Positions 9,045-18,268 of a DNA stretch of 64,000 nt are shown in pieces; position 1 is the stretch's first letter, and each line of letters begins with the position of its first letter. The notes below the pieces were generated by a model. It was not told where the DNA came from, made no database searches, and saw only the letters and a list, made by a program, of their open reading frames with translations. This DNA comes from Borreliella japonica (lineage in GTDB: Bacteria > Spirochaetota > Spirochaetia > Borreliales > Borreliaceae): positions 1-64,000 of the forward strand of contig NZ_FMTE01000004.1 of the NCBI RefSeq assembly GCF_900099615.1, given 5' to 3'. A program made the translations under genes and the position numbers.

Positions 9045-10284
9045 CTACTTTTTGTATTTGATAAAAGTTATTGTTTCAATTCTATTATTCTGAATTTCCT
9101 TAATAAAATATTCCCCATCAGTTGTTTTTACGGTTTCGTCTTTTGTTGGTATTTTGTCAAGTATATCTATTAAGTATCCCCCAATTGTATTTGTATATTC
9201 TTTATGCTTAATAGATATTCCAATTATCTCTTCAATTTCGTCAAAAGTAGTTTCTCCAAGTATTGAGTAAGTATTGTTATTGATTTTTGTAATCAGGGGT
9301 TTTTCCTCTTTAATGTCGTATTCGTCAGATATTGCTCCAAAAATTTTTTCTACTATGTCTTCTATTGTAAGTATTCCCGAAAAACCGCCATACTCGTCAA
9401 TTACGATTGCCATTATTTTTTGCTTTTTTCTCATAATATCTAGTATGTCTTTTATTCTTTTGTTTTGTTGTACAAATACAGCCGGCTTAATAAATTGAGA
9501 AACGTTTTTATTTGTATCTTTTTTATTGATTTCTATGAGGTCTTTAGCTATTAGAATCCCAATTATCTGTTCTCTGCTTTGTCTTTTGTATATAGGGATT
9601 CTAGAATATCCTTCCTCTTTGATAAGCTTAATTACATCTTTTAACTTTGAGGAGCTTGATAGTGAAAAAACCTCTGTTCTGTGAGTCATGATCTCAGAAG
9701 CTCTTACTTGATCTATGTCTAACATTTTTTGCATAAATATTCTAGAGTCGTTTTTTAAAATACCTAAATTTCCCGCTAAAGAGAGCATACTTTTGATGCT
9801 CTCTTTAGTCATTTTATAGCTTGTCTTAATTTTAAAGAAATTTAATATTTTTTTTATTATTTTGTTTATTATATATATCAATGGAGTAAATATAAAAATC
9901 AATGGTTTTAAAAAAAAAAGAAGTAGATAGAGCAATAATTTCATTATTTAGAATTGCAATTTGTTTTGGAAGTATTTCTGCAAAAATTAGAACGATTATT
10001 GTTATTAGTCCTGTTGATATTGCAAGTGCGCCGTTTCCGTATTTTTCAAGTACAAATTTTGTTGTAAGCGTACTTGCAATAATATTTGATATATTGTTGC
10101 CTATAAGAATGGTGGTGATTAATTTTGAAGGAGATTGAACCAAGTTATACACCGATATTCCCGATTTTCCTTTTTTTCTTATATCTTGTATCTGAATCAT
10201 GCTTAAGGAAGTGTAAGCTGTTTCAGATGCTGAGAAAATAGCAGATAATATTATAAATAACAGTATCACGATTAATTCTATCAT
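9045..10284 (-). pseudogene. CNNM/CorC-type CBS-domain membrane protein ('hemolysin'), frameshifted
   Basis: Two overlapping open frames together make one ordinary gene of 412 residues. The first (10284 to 9832) gives the DUF21 membrane domain, with its SASETAYTSLS motif and three hydrophobic segments, then runs into nonsense after ALSTSFF. The second (stop at 9045) continues in the right register with FFLKPLIFIF, then two CBS domains (residues about 185-300 of the joined protein) and the C-terminal CorC/HlyC domain (TFDEIEEIIG). The switch is at a ten-base run, A on the plus strand and T on the coding strand, at 9910-9919. Nine bases would restore the frame exactly. The family is thought to move Mg or other divalent cations and was historically called hemolysin. 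The split may be a true mutation, a phase-variable or slippage site, or a sequencing error. Confidence 0.85.
9910..9919. repeat. Ten-base homopolymer (A on plus strand) at the frameshift
   Basis: The run is flanked by TTTT and G on the plus strand. On the coding (minus) strand it reads as T10 followed by AAAA. With ten T the upstream frame reads S-T-S-F-F-F-K-T; with nine it reads S-T-S-F-F-L-K-P and joins the downstream CBS part. Such runs are prone to slippage in replication and transcription. Confidence 0.95.
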
Positions 10285-10371
10285 ATATGTACTATTTTAA
10301 TTTATCTTTGATAAAAATGCTTTAAAATCATATCCTTAAGCAATAAAAAATATTTTTGACTCGACTTTAAA

Positions 10372-10444
10372 AGGCGCTGACCGGAATCGAACCGGCGAAT
10401 CAAAGTTTTGCAGACTTCTCCCTTAGCCACTTGGGTACAGCGCC
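10372..10444 (-). tRNA. tRNA-Cys (GCA)
   Basis: The reverse strand gives a 73-base tRNA. Acceptor GGCGCTG pairs with CAGCGCC, discriminator U is the identity base expected for Cys, the anticodon loop is CTGCAAA (anticodon GCA), and the T arm is CCGG-type with loop TTCGATT. CCA is not encoded. It lies between the frameshifted CNNM gene and divergent murE. Confidence 0.95.
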
Positions 10445-10558
10445 TTGTAACATTGCTTAGTTTATTAAAAAAATAGAAAATTGTAAATATATTTTCTATT
10501 GAAGCATAATTTTGAATTTCTTAGCTATTTTTATTGGTTTTATGTAAAATTTTAATGT

Positions 10559-12085
10559 ATGAATAAAAAACTTAATGATGTTTTATTAAAATTGGATCAA
10601 AATTTAATAAAACATGTAAAAGGTTCTCTTGATTTAGAAATAACCGGAGTTACTTACAGCTCTAAATTAGTTTTGTCCGGCTTTGTATTTTTTGCTCTTC
10701 CGGGAATTCGTTTTGATGGACATAACTTTGTTGAAATCGCAATTCAAAAGGGTAGTAATGTTGTTGTATATTCACGGGATTTGAATTTTTACGATTCCAA
10801 TGTTACTTATATTAGGGTAGATGACCTTAACATAAGAAAATTTATGTCTAATTTTTCAAATATTTTTTATGATGAGCCTTCAAAAAAATTAAAAGTTATT
10901 GGGGTCACTGGTACTGACGGCAAAAGTTCTGTTTGTTATTATATATATCTGTTGTTAAAAAATAAAGGTGTTAAAGTGGGTTTTATATCGACGGTATTTT
11001 TTGATGACGGAAGTGGTAATTTGATTAAAAATCCTTACAGACAATCAACTCCTGAATCCACAGAAATACATTCATTTTTAAGCGATATGGTTAAAAATGA
11101 GGTTCAATATGCAATTCTTGAATCTACTTCCCATGGGCTTGATCTTGAAACAGCAAGACTTATTGATATTACTTATTTTGCGGTTGTTTTTACTAATATT
11201 GGACATGAGCATCTTGAATTTCATGGTACAATTCAAAATTACATGAATGTAAAGTTAAGTCTTTTTAAATCTGTTAGTGATGATGCTGGTTTTGGTGTTA
11301 TTAATTTTGATGATTTTTATTCTTCTGACTTTAAGAATGCTATTAAAAAATCTTTTACCTATAGCTTAAAAAGCAATCAAGCAGATTTTTTTGTCAGTTT
11401 TATTGATGAGAAAGCAGATTCTACCAGATTTGAATTTTATCACAAAGGGGTTAAATATTTTGCCAATATTAACCTGCTGGGGAGTTTCAATGTTGAAAAT
11501 GTAATGGCTGCTCTTATTTTAGTTTCTCAAATTTTAAATAGCGACATTCAAGATATTGTTGACAAGCTTATTTGCATTAAAGGTCTTGATGGACGTATGA
11601 ATAGTATTAATTTAGGGCAAAATTTTTCTGTAATAATTGATTATGCTCATACCCCTGGTGCTTTTTCCAAACTTTTTCCTATTTTTAAAAGATTTGCTAC
11701 AAATAGACTGATTTCTGTTTTTGGCTCTGCAGGAGAAAGAGATATTGCAAAACGATTTTTGCAAGGACAAATTTCAGATATTTATTCTGATTTAATAGTG
11801 CTTTGTGATGAAGATCCAAGAGGTGAGAATAGTATGTGTATAATTAAAGATATTGCAAAAGGAATTGTGAATAAAGTTATAAATCAGAATTTATTTTTTA
11901 TTCCTGATAGAAGGCAGGCTATTGAAAAAGCAATAGGTCTTGCAAGGACTGGGGATTTGGTTGTAGCCTTAGGCAAAGGTCATGAAAGTTCAATAATTTA
12001 TGAAAATAGAGAAGTTTTTTGGAATGAGCAAGAAGTAGTTAAAGATGCTATTCTAAGTTTAGAAAAATCAAAAAAGGAGAAGTGA
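10559..12085 (+). CDS. murE: UDP-N-acetylmuramoyl-dipeptide amino acid ligase MurE
   Basis: MurE adds the third amino acid of the peptidoglycan stem peptide; in Borrelia this residue is known to be L-ornithine. The 508-residue product shows the Mur ligase P-loop as GVTGTDGKSS (residues about 114-123). The central domain has NIGHEHLEFHG, followed by the lysine (VKLSLF) that is carbamylated in the family. The C-terminal domain has the substrate-choosing motif as DEDPRGE, where the diaminopimelate enzymes have DNPR and lysine enzymes DNPA. The stop overlaps the ddl start by one base, so the two are co-translated. The start region carries little ribosome-site signal, and the ATG fits the family N-terminus. 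Confidence 0.92.
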   Translation: MNKKLNDVLLKLDQNLIKHVKGSLDLEITGVTYSSKLVLSGFVFFALPGIRFDGHNFVEIAIQKGSNVVVYSRDLNFYDSNVTYIRVDDLNIRKFMSNFSNIFYDEPSKKLKVIGVTGTDGKSSVCYYIYLLLKNKGVKVGFISTVFFDDGSGNLIKNPYRQSTPESTEIHSFLSDMVKNEVQYAILESTSHGLDLETARLIDITYFAVVFTNIGHEHLEFHGTIQNYMNVKLSLFKSVSDDAGFGVINFDDFYSSDFKNAIKKSFTYSLKSNQADFFVSFIDEKADSTRFEFYHKGVKYFANINLLGSFNVENVMAALILVSQILNSDIQDIVDKLICIKGLDGRMNSINLGQNFSVIIDYAHTPGAFSKLFPIFKRFATNRLISVFGSAGERDIAKRFLQGQISDIYSDLIVLCDEDPRGENSMCIIKDIAKGIVNKVINQNLFFIPDRRQAIEKAIGLARTGDLVVALGKGHESSIIYENREVFWNEQEVVKDAILSLEKSKKEK

Positions 12086-13173
12086 TGTGCAAAAAAAATC
12101 TTATGTTAATATTTGGTGGTGTTTCTTTTGAACATGAAATTTCTTGCAAATCTGCTTATAGCATTTATTTAGCCCTTTTGGATTTAAATAAATACAATAT
12201 TTATCCTGTTTATATTGATAAGTGCACAGGTATTTGGTATTTATTGGATTCTGTTTCTGACCCTTCAAATCCCATTGACATAGGTGTTTTGCCTACTGTT
12301 AGTTTATTACCCGGTCTTGGAATTTTTTCAAATAACAAAAATCTTGAGATAGATGTTGTTTTCCCTGTTATTCATGGAAGAACCGGTGAGGATGGTGCTG
12401 TTCAAGGGGTTTTAAAGATTATGGACATTCCTTGTGTTGGTGCTGGTATTATAGGAAGTGCTATTTCTAGCAATAAGTATTTTTGCAAACTTTTACTTAA
12501 AAGCTTTAATATTCCTTTAGTACCTTTTATTGGGTTTAGACAATATGATTATTTTTTAGATAAAGAGGAAATAAAAAGAAAGGTAAGGGAGGTTCTAGGC
12601 TATCCCGTTATTGTTAAGCCTGCAGTATTAGGTTCTTCGATTGGAATAAATGTAGCTTACAGTGAAAATCAGATTGAATCTTTTATTAAGGAAGCTTTAA
12701 GGTATGACCTTACCATTGTAATAGAAAAATTTATTGAAGCTAGAGAGATTGAATGTTCTGTTATTGGAAATGAAAAGATGAAAATCTTTTCTCCTGGAGA
12801 AGTTATTGTGCAGGATTTTATATTTTATGATTATGATGCTAAATATTCTGTTATTCCTGGAAATTCTATTATCTTTAATATCCCTGCACATCTTGAGACA
12901 AATCAGTTGTTAAGCATTAAGGAATATGCCTTTCTTGTTTATAAAAATTTAGAACTCAGAGGTATGGCAAGAATTGATTTTTTTGTTGAAAAAAAATCAG
13001 GAACAATTTATTTTAATGAAATAAATACCATTCCGGGATTTACCGATATATCTATGTTCGCTAAAATGTGTAGCCATGATGGTCTTCAGTTTAAAGACTT
13101 GGTGGATAATTTAATTGATTATGCTTTTAAAAGTTATATTAATAGAAAAAAAATGATTAATTTTGAAGATTAA
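12085..13173 (+). CDS. ddl: D-alanine--D-alanine ligase
   Basis: Ddl makes D-Ala-D-Ala for the end of the peptidoglycan stem peptide; alr in this window supplies its substrate. The ATP-grasp product has the N-terminal FGGVSFEHEIS motif, HGRTGEDGAVQG near residue 95, the KPAVLGSSIGI nucleotide loop and the final FNEINTIPGFT metal-binding motif. The ATG at 12085 is preferred: AGGAG lies at 12075-12079 and the TGATG junction with murE is a classic coupled start. A GTG one codon upstream is also possible. The protein has 362 residues, typical for the family. Confidence 0.94.
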   Translation: MCKKNLMLIFGGVSFEHEISCKSAYSIYLALLDLNKYNIYPVYIDKCTGIWYLLDSVSDPSNPIDIGVLPTVSLLPGLGIFSNNKNLEIDVVFPVIHGRTGEDGAVQGVLKIMDIPCVGAGIIGSAISSNKYFCKLLLKSFNIPLVPFIGFRQYDYFLDKEEIKRKVREVLGYPVIVKPAVLGSSIGINVAYSENQIESFIKEALRYDLTIVIEKFIEAREIECSVIGNEKMKIFSPGEVIVQDFIFYDYDAKYSVIPGNSIIFNIPAHLETNQLLSIKEYAFLVYKNLELRGMARIDFFVEKKSGTIYFNEINTIPGFTDISMFAKMCSHDGLQFKDLVDNLIDYAFKSYINRKKMINFED

Positions 13174-13194
13174 TTTAATTTAATTTAATTTAAT
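13171..13194. repeat. Pentanucleotide microsatellite (TAATT)4 plus TAAT
   Basis: Four exact copies of TAATT and a partial fifth start at the ddl stop codon and run into the end of the convergent membrane-protein gene, supplying that gene's stop as well. There is no hairpin terminator between the two genes. Copy-number change here would alter the spacing of the two 3' ends without obviously damaging either protein. Confidence 0.9.
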
Positions 13195-15455
13195 ATAAAA
13201 TTTTTTAGATTTTCAATCTCTTTATCATTTTTTAGTTTAAAGTAATCAAGATTTTTATATTTTTCTGCTTTAGGCAATATTCCTGAATATTTTATCTTGT
13301 AAGAGTAATTTATCTTTATATTTTTTTCTTCTTTATTATTGTTTTTATTGTAAATTTTAACTTGATTTTTTTTAATATGAAGATTTGCAAATGCTTCATA
13401 TGCTATGTCATCTTGAGATTTAAGAGTAAATGCAATTGTTGTTTTTTTAGAGTTAATGTTTTTAAGTGAAAAAATAATCTTATTAGCCAATATTTTATAA
13501 GGAGTGTTGCTTTGGTAAATTATTAGTTTAGATGCGTTTTTAAAATGTAGTTCTATTTGATTTGCAATTTTTTGAGTAACCAAATTGATGTTATAAACAG
13601 CTCTTTCTGCTATATCTATTTTTTTAAAATCAATATTCATTAGCTCATCATCGGCTTTAATGTTAGTTTTTAATGTTTTTTTGTTTGCCTGTAAAGTTAG
13701 GTTAAAGTCATTTGAAATTATTTGGATAGGATTTTTATTGCCTTTTGGGTATTCAATTTTTATTGTATTTATTTTTTCTGGAAAGCTGACTGTTTGTTCT
13801 ATTTGTATTACATGTCCTTTTTTATCGATATTGCTAGATATTATAATTGTGGTTATTAAAAAAAAAGTTACAAGACCAAGTTTTTCAGCTTTTTTTAAAT
13901 TTTGTTTAATTTTTGAAAGTTTAGATTTTAAATGTTCTGAGATATTCATAAATATGGTAGAAAAAAGGCAAATTGAGATTAGATAGCTTAACGTAAGTGT
14001 ATTTGTGATTGATGTAGTATTTTGTATTAATGTTACTAATACAAAATTGATTGTCCAAATAATTGTTACTATTATTTTTTGGACAATAGTAATTTTATTT
14101 GGTTTTATTAATAGTAGAATGCTTTTTATTATAACTATTAAGATAAATTCTATTTTAATAAACATTAATATTATTAGTTCAATAATAGAGATTGATATTG
14201 CAAGGTATTTAAGTTGTCTGTAATTTAAATATATTGTGAAATTGTATGTAAAAAGAGACAAAAGATTATGTATGAGTAAAGTTGCAAAAAAAGTTATTAA
14301 ATACTTGGAGTTTATTATAGTGTAAACTGTCGTGTTTTCATAGTTTACAAATAGCTTATTTGTAATTAATAAGGATAAATATGTGCTTAAAAATAAAGTA
14401 AAAAATAGTCTTATCAATTTATAGTAATCATTTTTTACTTTCTTCATGACCAATCCGGCTTCTTTGAATTTTCTAATAAATACAATTATAATTAAGTTAT
14501 AACAAATATAAATTAATGTTATTAAGGTAATTTCATTAATTATTATTTTTTCAAAAGGCGTATCAATTATAATGTAGTGTATTTCATCAGTATTTTTGCT
14601 TTTGTACTGATTAGTCAATGTTTCTTCAATTGATTTGTAAATTTCGTAAATAGTATTTTTATTTTGAGTTAATATAGGATTTAAATTGTTATTTATTATT
14701 AAAAAGGGTATAGATTCGTCCCAATATATATTGTATAAATTGTTTATTTTTTTTTCAGTTATTTTTGCTGTATTAAAATCAAGTTTATTCTTTTCAAAGC
14801 TTTTAATAGTAGCTTTTAAAAATCCCAAATTTGTTTTTGAATTTGTTATGAAAGATTCATTTTCTAAGTAAATTTTATTTTTTATTCTATTTTCGTTTAG
14901 CATTAAGTAAATCGTATTTGTATTTTTTCCCAAATAATTATTGCTAAGTAAAATTCTGCTGCTAATTATTGTATTTTCTTCTAAAGAATCATCCTCAACA
15001 AAAAAAAAATTTAAGTTGTTTTCAGAGTTAATATTTCTAAGTTTATTTAAAAGCTCAATAGCAATTCCAATTGCTAAATTATTTTTTAAATTATTTAGTA
15101 TTTTAATTGGAATAATTATATTATAAATGTCTGCTCTTTTACCTTTGATTTTGGAATGTATTATCTTTTGAGAATACCCAATAAATCCAATTTCTTGTAA
15201 AGAATATTCCGTATATTTAATTTCATTTGTATTAAAATATTTTTTTATATAATTAAAAGTGTTTATTATTTTTTCCTGGTTTTTGCTTAGTTGATGAATT
15301 TTTTTAATATGCTCTTTTATGTTCTTTTCAGTTTCTATGTTTGCAATTTTATTGTTTAAATTTGATATATTTTTTTCCATTTTATTTGATTCAATAGGGG
15401 TGATTTTTGAGTGAATTAATAAGAACGATAATGATAATAATATTTTAATTGTCAT
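13185..15455 (-). CDS. Large multi-span membrane protein, possible degenerate M28-peptidase-like ectodomain
   Basis: The 756-residue product has a signal-like N-terminus, an extracytoplasmic N-terminal domain (about 20-300), seven or so membrane spans (about 305-545) and an extracytoplasmic C-terminal domain (about 550-756). The first domain has a pattern reminiscent of M28 aminopeptidases: LAIGIAIELLNKL, then a beta strand with FFFVEDDSLEE and an SS-R motif. The HxD metal site is not visible, so catalysis is doubtful. The layout recalls membrane-anchored M28 and Gaa1-like proteins. A T10 coding run (A at 15000-15009) is in frame. The gene overlaps rel by 11 bases and closes the prfA-prmC-rel operon. 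I cannot name it firmly. Confidence 0.7.
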   Translation of the reverse strand: MTIKILLSLSFLLIHSKITPIESNKMEKNISNLNNKIANIETEKNIKEHIKKIHQLSKNQEKIINTFNYIKKYFNTNEIKYTEYSLQEIGFIGYSQKIIHSKIKGKRADIYNIIIPIKILNNLKNNLAIGIAIELLNKLRNINSENNLNFFFVEDDSLEENTIISSRILLSNNYLGKNTNTIYLMLNENRIKNKIYLENESFITNSKTNLGFLKATIKSFEKNKLDFNTAKITEKKINNLYNIYWDESIPFLIINNNLNPILTQNKNTIYEIYKSIEETLTNQYKSKNTDEIHYIIIDTPFEKIIINEITLITLIYICYNLIIIVFIRKFKEAGLVMKKVKNDYYKLIRLFFTLFLSTYLSLLITNKLFVNYENTTVYTIINSKYLITFFATLLIHNLLSLFTYNFTIYLNYRQLKYLAISISIIELIILMFIKIEFILIVIIKSILLLIKPNKITIVQKIIVTIIWTINFVLVTLIQNTTSITNTLTLSYLISICLFSTIFMNISEHLKSKLSKIKQNLKKAEKLGLVTFFLITTIIISSNIDKKGHVIQIEQTVSFPEKINTIKIEYPKGNKNPIQIISNDFNLTLQANKKTLKTNIKADDELMNIDFKKIDIAERAVYNINLVTQKIANQIELHFKNASKLIIYQSNTPYKILANKIIFSLKNINSKKTTIAFTLKSQDDIAYEAFANLHIKKNQVKIYNKNNNKEEKNIKINYSYKIKYSGILPKAEKYKNLDYFKLKNDKEIENLKNFILN

Positions 15456-17448
15456 AATTTTTAATATCTTCTTCTACTTGCATTATTTGTAAGATATTTG
15501 GGTTTTCTTTTAAGGCAGAAATTATTTTTGTTATATTTTTAGCATTTGATGAGACTATTATGTTTGTTATTCCATGACCATTTCCACAGTCTTCTATTTT
15601 TTCGCTAATAAGCCTTACGTCATTGATTGTAAAAATGTTCTCAAGATAGCCAAATATTCCTTTCAATTCTTTTAAAAGCAAAATAATATGATGCACTTTT
15701 CTAGTTGGTGTTGCTTCCCATTCAACTTCAATCAATTGATTTTTTTTATAGTATTTGAGCTTTTGACAATTTTCATTGTGTACTATTATCTCATCTTTGT
15801 GTATTATTCCAACAATATCTTCACCTGTTGTGGGATTGCATTCAGAGTCTATTGCAATTCTTTTTATTTTGTTTTTAGTATAAGCTTTAAATAGGCTAAA
15901 AAGCTTTCTTTGTTCTTTGTTTGCCCCAACAAGATACGCAATAATATTGTTGTCTACAAAAATTGTGTTGTCATTTTTGTTAAGCCATGATCTAATTTTT
16001 GATCGGGCTTTTTTTGTTCTTACACTGTTTAGCCATATCACATCTGGTTTTGAGTCTTTTGATGTGAATATTTCAACAATTTGTTCGTTTTTAAGTGGCT
16101 TTGTGATTGAACTTATTTTTCCATTTATTTTTGCATAAAGAGCTTGGTCTCCAATATCTGTGTGTATTATGTATGCAAAATCAATTGAATTTGATCCAAA
16201 AGGAAGTTCTACTACTTCTCCTTCTGGGGTGTAAACATATATAAATGTATTTAACAACTCTTTGTGTATATCATTCATTGAATATTGACTTTTGTTAGCC
16301 GATTCTTGTTGCCATTTTTTTATTCGGTTTATAAATGAAAGATCATCAGCTTTAAGTGCAATTTGTTCTTTGTATATCCAGTGGGCTGCAACTCCATAAT
16401 TGGCAATTCTGTCCATTTCTTCTGTTCGAATTTGTATTTCAATAAGCTGGTTATCTTCAGGTATTCTTACGGTAGTGTGTAGTGATTGATATTTATTTTC
16501 TTTTGGACTTGCAATATAGTCTTTAAGTCTTCCTGGGATTGGTTTCCATACCCTGTGAACAATTTCTAATATTTCATAACATTCTTTTTGTTTTTTGCAA
16601 ATTATTCTGATTCCCAGGGTATCAAAAATTTGAGTAAGCCTGTTTGTCCTTGTTTGCATTTTTCTAAATATTGAATAAAAGTGCTTTGATCTTACTGTAA
16701 TTTCTGCCCCAATTCCGCTTTTTTGGAGTTCTTTTTCTATTGATAATTTACCTTTGTATAATTTTTTCTCTCTTTCTATTTTTGTTTCAGATAAAAAATT
16801 TTTTATCTCTTTATAATCTTTAGGATAAAGATGCTTGAATGAAAGATCTTCAAGATATGTTTTAAGAGATGAGATTCCAAGGCGTTCTGCTATTGGAACA
16901 TAAGTTGAAAGGCAATCTTTTGCAATCCTGTCTTGTCTGTTTTTAGGCAAATAAGAGAGAGTCGTCATATTGTGAAGTTTGTCTGCCAGTTTTATTATTA
17001 TTATTCTAATGTCATGTGTCATTGCAAAAAACATTTTTGAAATAGTATTAGCTTCTTTTATGCTTCTTGTTTTATTGTGTAAATCATGAATTTTAGTTAC
17101 ACCGTCGATTAAGCTTAAAATTTCCTCGTCAAATTCTTTTACTATTTCTTCTTTTTCAATATTTGTATCTTCAAGCACGTCATGAAGTAGTCCGGCGATA
17201 GTTGCTTTGAAATCCAGTTGAAATTTAGCAAGAAATAATGAAACCATTATTGGATGAATAATGTAAGGTTCCCCACTTTCTCTGTATTGGCCATAGTGAA
17301 GTTGTTCTGCTATTTCTAGAGCTTTGAATATGTTTTTTCGTTCAAATTCATCTTTGTAAGTATTCTCAACAGTTTTTTTGAAAATACTTCTAGCTTTTTC
17401 AAGATCATTTATTTTTATTAAGTGTGCAATCTCATATGCTTGTATCAT
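15445..17448 (-). CDS. rel: Bifunctional (p)ppGpp synthetase/hydrolase Rel
   Basis: Rel makes and degrades the stringent-response alarmones (p)ppGpp, and appears to be the only long RelA/SpoT homologue in this region. The 667-residue product has the hydrolase HD domain (HYGQYRESGEPYIIHP at about 53, LLHDVLEDT at about 88). The synthetase domain has the G-R-L-K-D-Y-I motif and SPKENKYQSLHTTV (about 300-320), a TGS domain beginning VYTPEGEVVELP and a C-terminal ACT/RRM-like domain. Both catalytic motif sets look intact, so both activities are expected. It overlaps prmC by four bases (ATGA-type), which implies co-translation. In Borrelia this system controls the tick-phase starvation response. 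Confidence 0.93.
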   Translation of the reverse strand: MIQAYEIAHLIKINDLEKARSIFKKTVENTYKDEFERKNIFKALEIAEQLHYGQYRESGEPYIIHPIMVSLFLAKFQLDFKATIAGLLHDVLEDTNIEKEEIVKEFDEEILSLIDGVTKIHDLHNKTRSIKEANTISKMFFAMTHDIRIIIIKLADKLHNMTTLSYLPKNRQDRIAKDCLSTYVPIAERLGISSLKTYLEDLSFKHLYPKDYKEIKNFLSETKIEREKKLYKGKLSIEKELQKSGIGAEITVRSKHFYSIFRKMQTRTNRLTQIFDTLGIRIICKKQKECYEILEIVHRVWKPIPGRLKDYIASPKENKYQSLHTTVRIPEDNQLIEIQIRTEEMDRIANYGVAAHWIYKEQIALKADDLSFINRIKKWQQESANKSQYSMNDIHKELLNTFIYVYTPEGEVVELPFGSNSIDFAYIIHTDIGDQALYAKINGKISSITKPLKNEQIVEIFTSKDSKPDVIWLNSVRTKKARSKIRSWLNKNDNTIFVDNNIIAYLVGANKEQRKLFSLFKAYTKNKIKRIAIDSECNPTTGEDIVGIIHKDEIIVHNENCQKLKYYKKNQLIEVEWEATPTRKVHHIILLLKELKGIFGYLENIFTINDVRLISEKIEDCGNGHGITNIIVSSNAKNITKIISALKENPNILQIMQVEEDIKNYDN

Positions 17449-18266
17449 GCTCTTTGTCCTAATACCAGCGCTCTTGCTCTCTTTTCAAGATCATAAATGG
17501 TTTTTAAATGTGAAAATCCTTTTTTAATTGCAAAATCTTTCAGATTTTTTATTTGCCAAGGAGCTGATTCTATTATTATTAGTCCATTTGGGGCAAGCTT
17601 TTCTTTTGCTTGGCTTAATATTTTTCTAGAAATATTAAGCCCGTCTTTTCCAAATCCAAAAAGAGCTTTTGCGGGTTCTTTTTTTATTTTATTTGTTATT
17701 TCTAATTCTTTTTTGTTTAAATAAGGAGGATTTGTAATAATTATATCAATCCTTTCCTTTATACAGTTTAGCAAATTAGAGTGAATTATTTCTGCAAATT
17801 TTTCAAGTTTTAGCTTTTTTGTATTTTTTGCAGCTATTTGTAAAGCTTTTATTGAAATGTCCGAGAGTATTACTTTTTTTTTCATGTAATAGGCAATAGA
17901 AAGTCCTATGCATCCACTGCCGCAGCATAAGTCTAGTATTTTTGTAAAGTCATTTTGTTGAATTTGAATTAAGGCTTCTTCTACTAAACATTCTGTATCA
18001 AATCTTGGAATTAAGACGTGCTTGTTTAGGTTAAATTCAATACCCATAAATTCTTTTTTTTGTAATATGTAGTGAATAGGTGTTCCTTTTTCTATTTTAT
18101 CTATTTGATCAAAAAAAAGTTTTTTTTCCCTTTTTGTTAAGCTTTTTTTTATATTTGCAATTATTAATTCTTTTTTGATTTTTAAAATTAGTTCAAGTAT
18201 TAGTAGCACTTCTATTGTATCTAAATTTTTACTTTTAGCATAATTTATAACTTCGTTAACATTCAT
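17445..18266 (-). CDS. prmC: Release factor glutamine methyltransferase PrmC
   Basis: PrmC methylates the glutamine of the GGQ motif in release factors, which raises termination efficiency; its substrate PrfA is encoded just upstream. The 273-residue product has an N-terminal helical domain with TKREKKLFFDQI, a middle segment PIHYILQKKEFMGIEFNLNKHVLIPRFDTE, the SAM-binding DLCCGSGCIG and the catalytic NPPY in TNPPYLNKKE. The gap after prfA is two bases and the end overlaps rel by four. The prfA-prmC order is common in bacteria. Confidence 0.93.
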   Translation of the reverse strand: MNVNEVINYAKSKNLDTIEVLLILELILKIKKELIIANIKKSLTKREKKLFFDQIDKIEKGTPIHYILQKKEFMGIEFNLNKHVLIPRFDTECLVEEALIQIQQNDFTKILDLCCGSGCIGLSIAYYMKKKVILSDISIKALQIAAKNTKKLKLEKFAEIIHSNLLNCIKERIDIIITNPPYLNKKELEITNKIKKEPAKALFGFGKDGLNISRKILSQAKEKLAPNGLIIIESAPWQIKNLKDFAIKKGFSHLKTIYDLEKRARALVLGQRA

Positions 18267-18268
18267 CG

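Noticed and set aside
9902..10138. Plus-strand frame opposite the CNNM gene
   Set aside because: It is antisense to the conserved DUF21 domain and has no ribosome site.
9045..10284. Reading the two CNNM halves as two separate genes
   Set aside because: The second half would start inside a known domain and without a ribosome site; joining at the A run explains everything.
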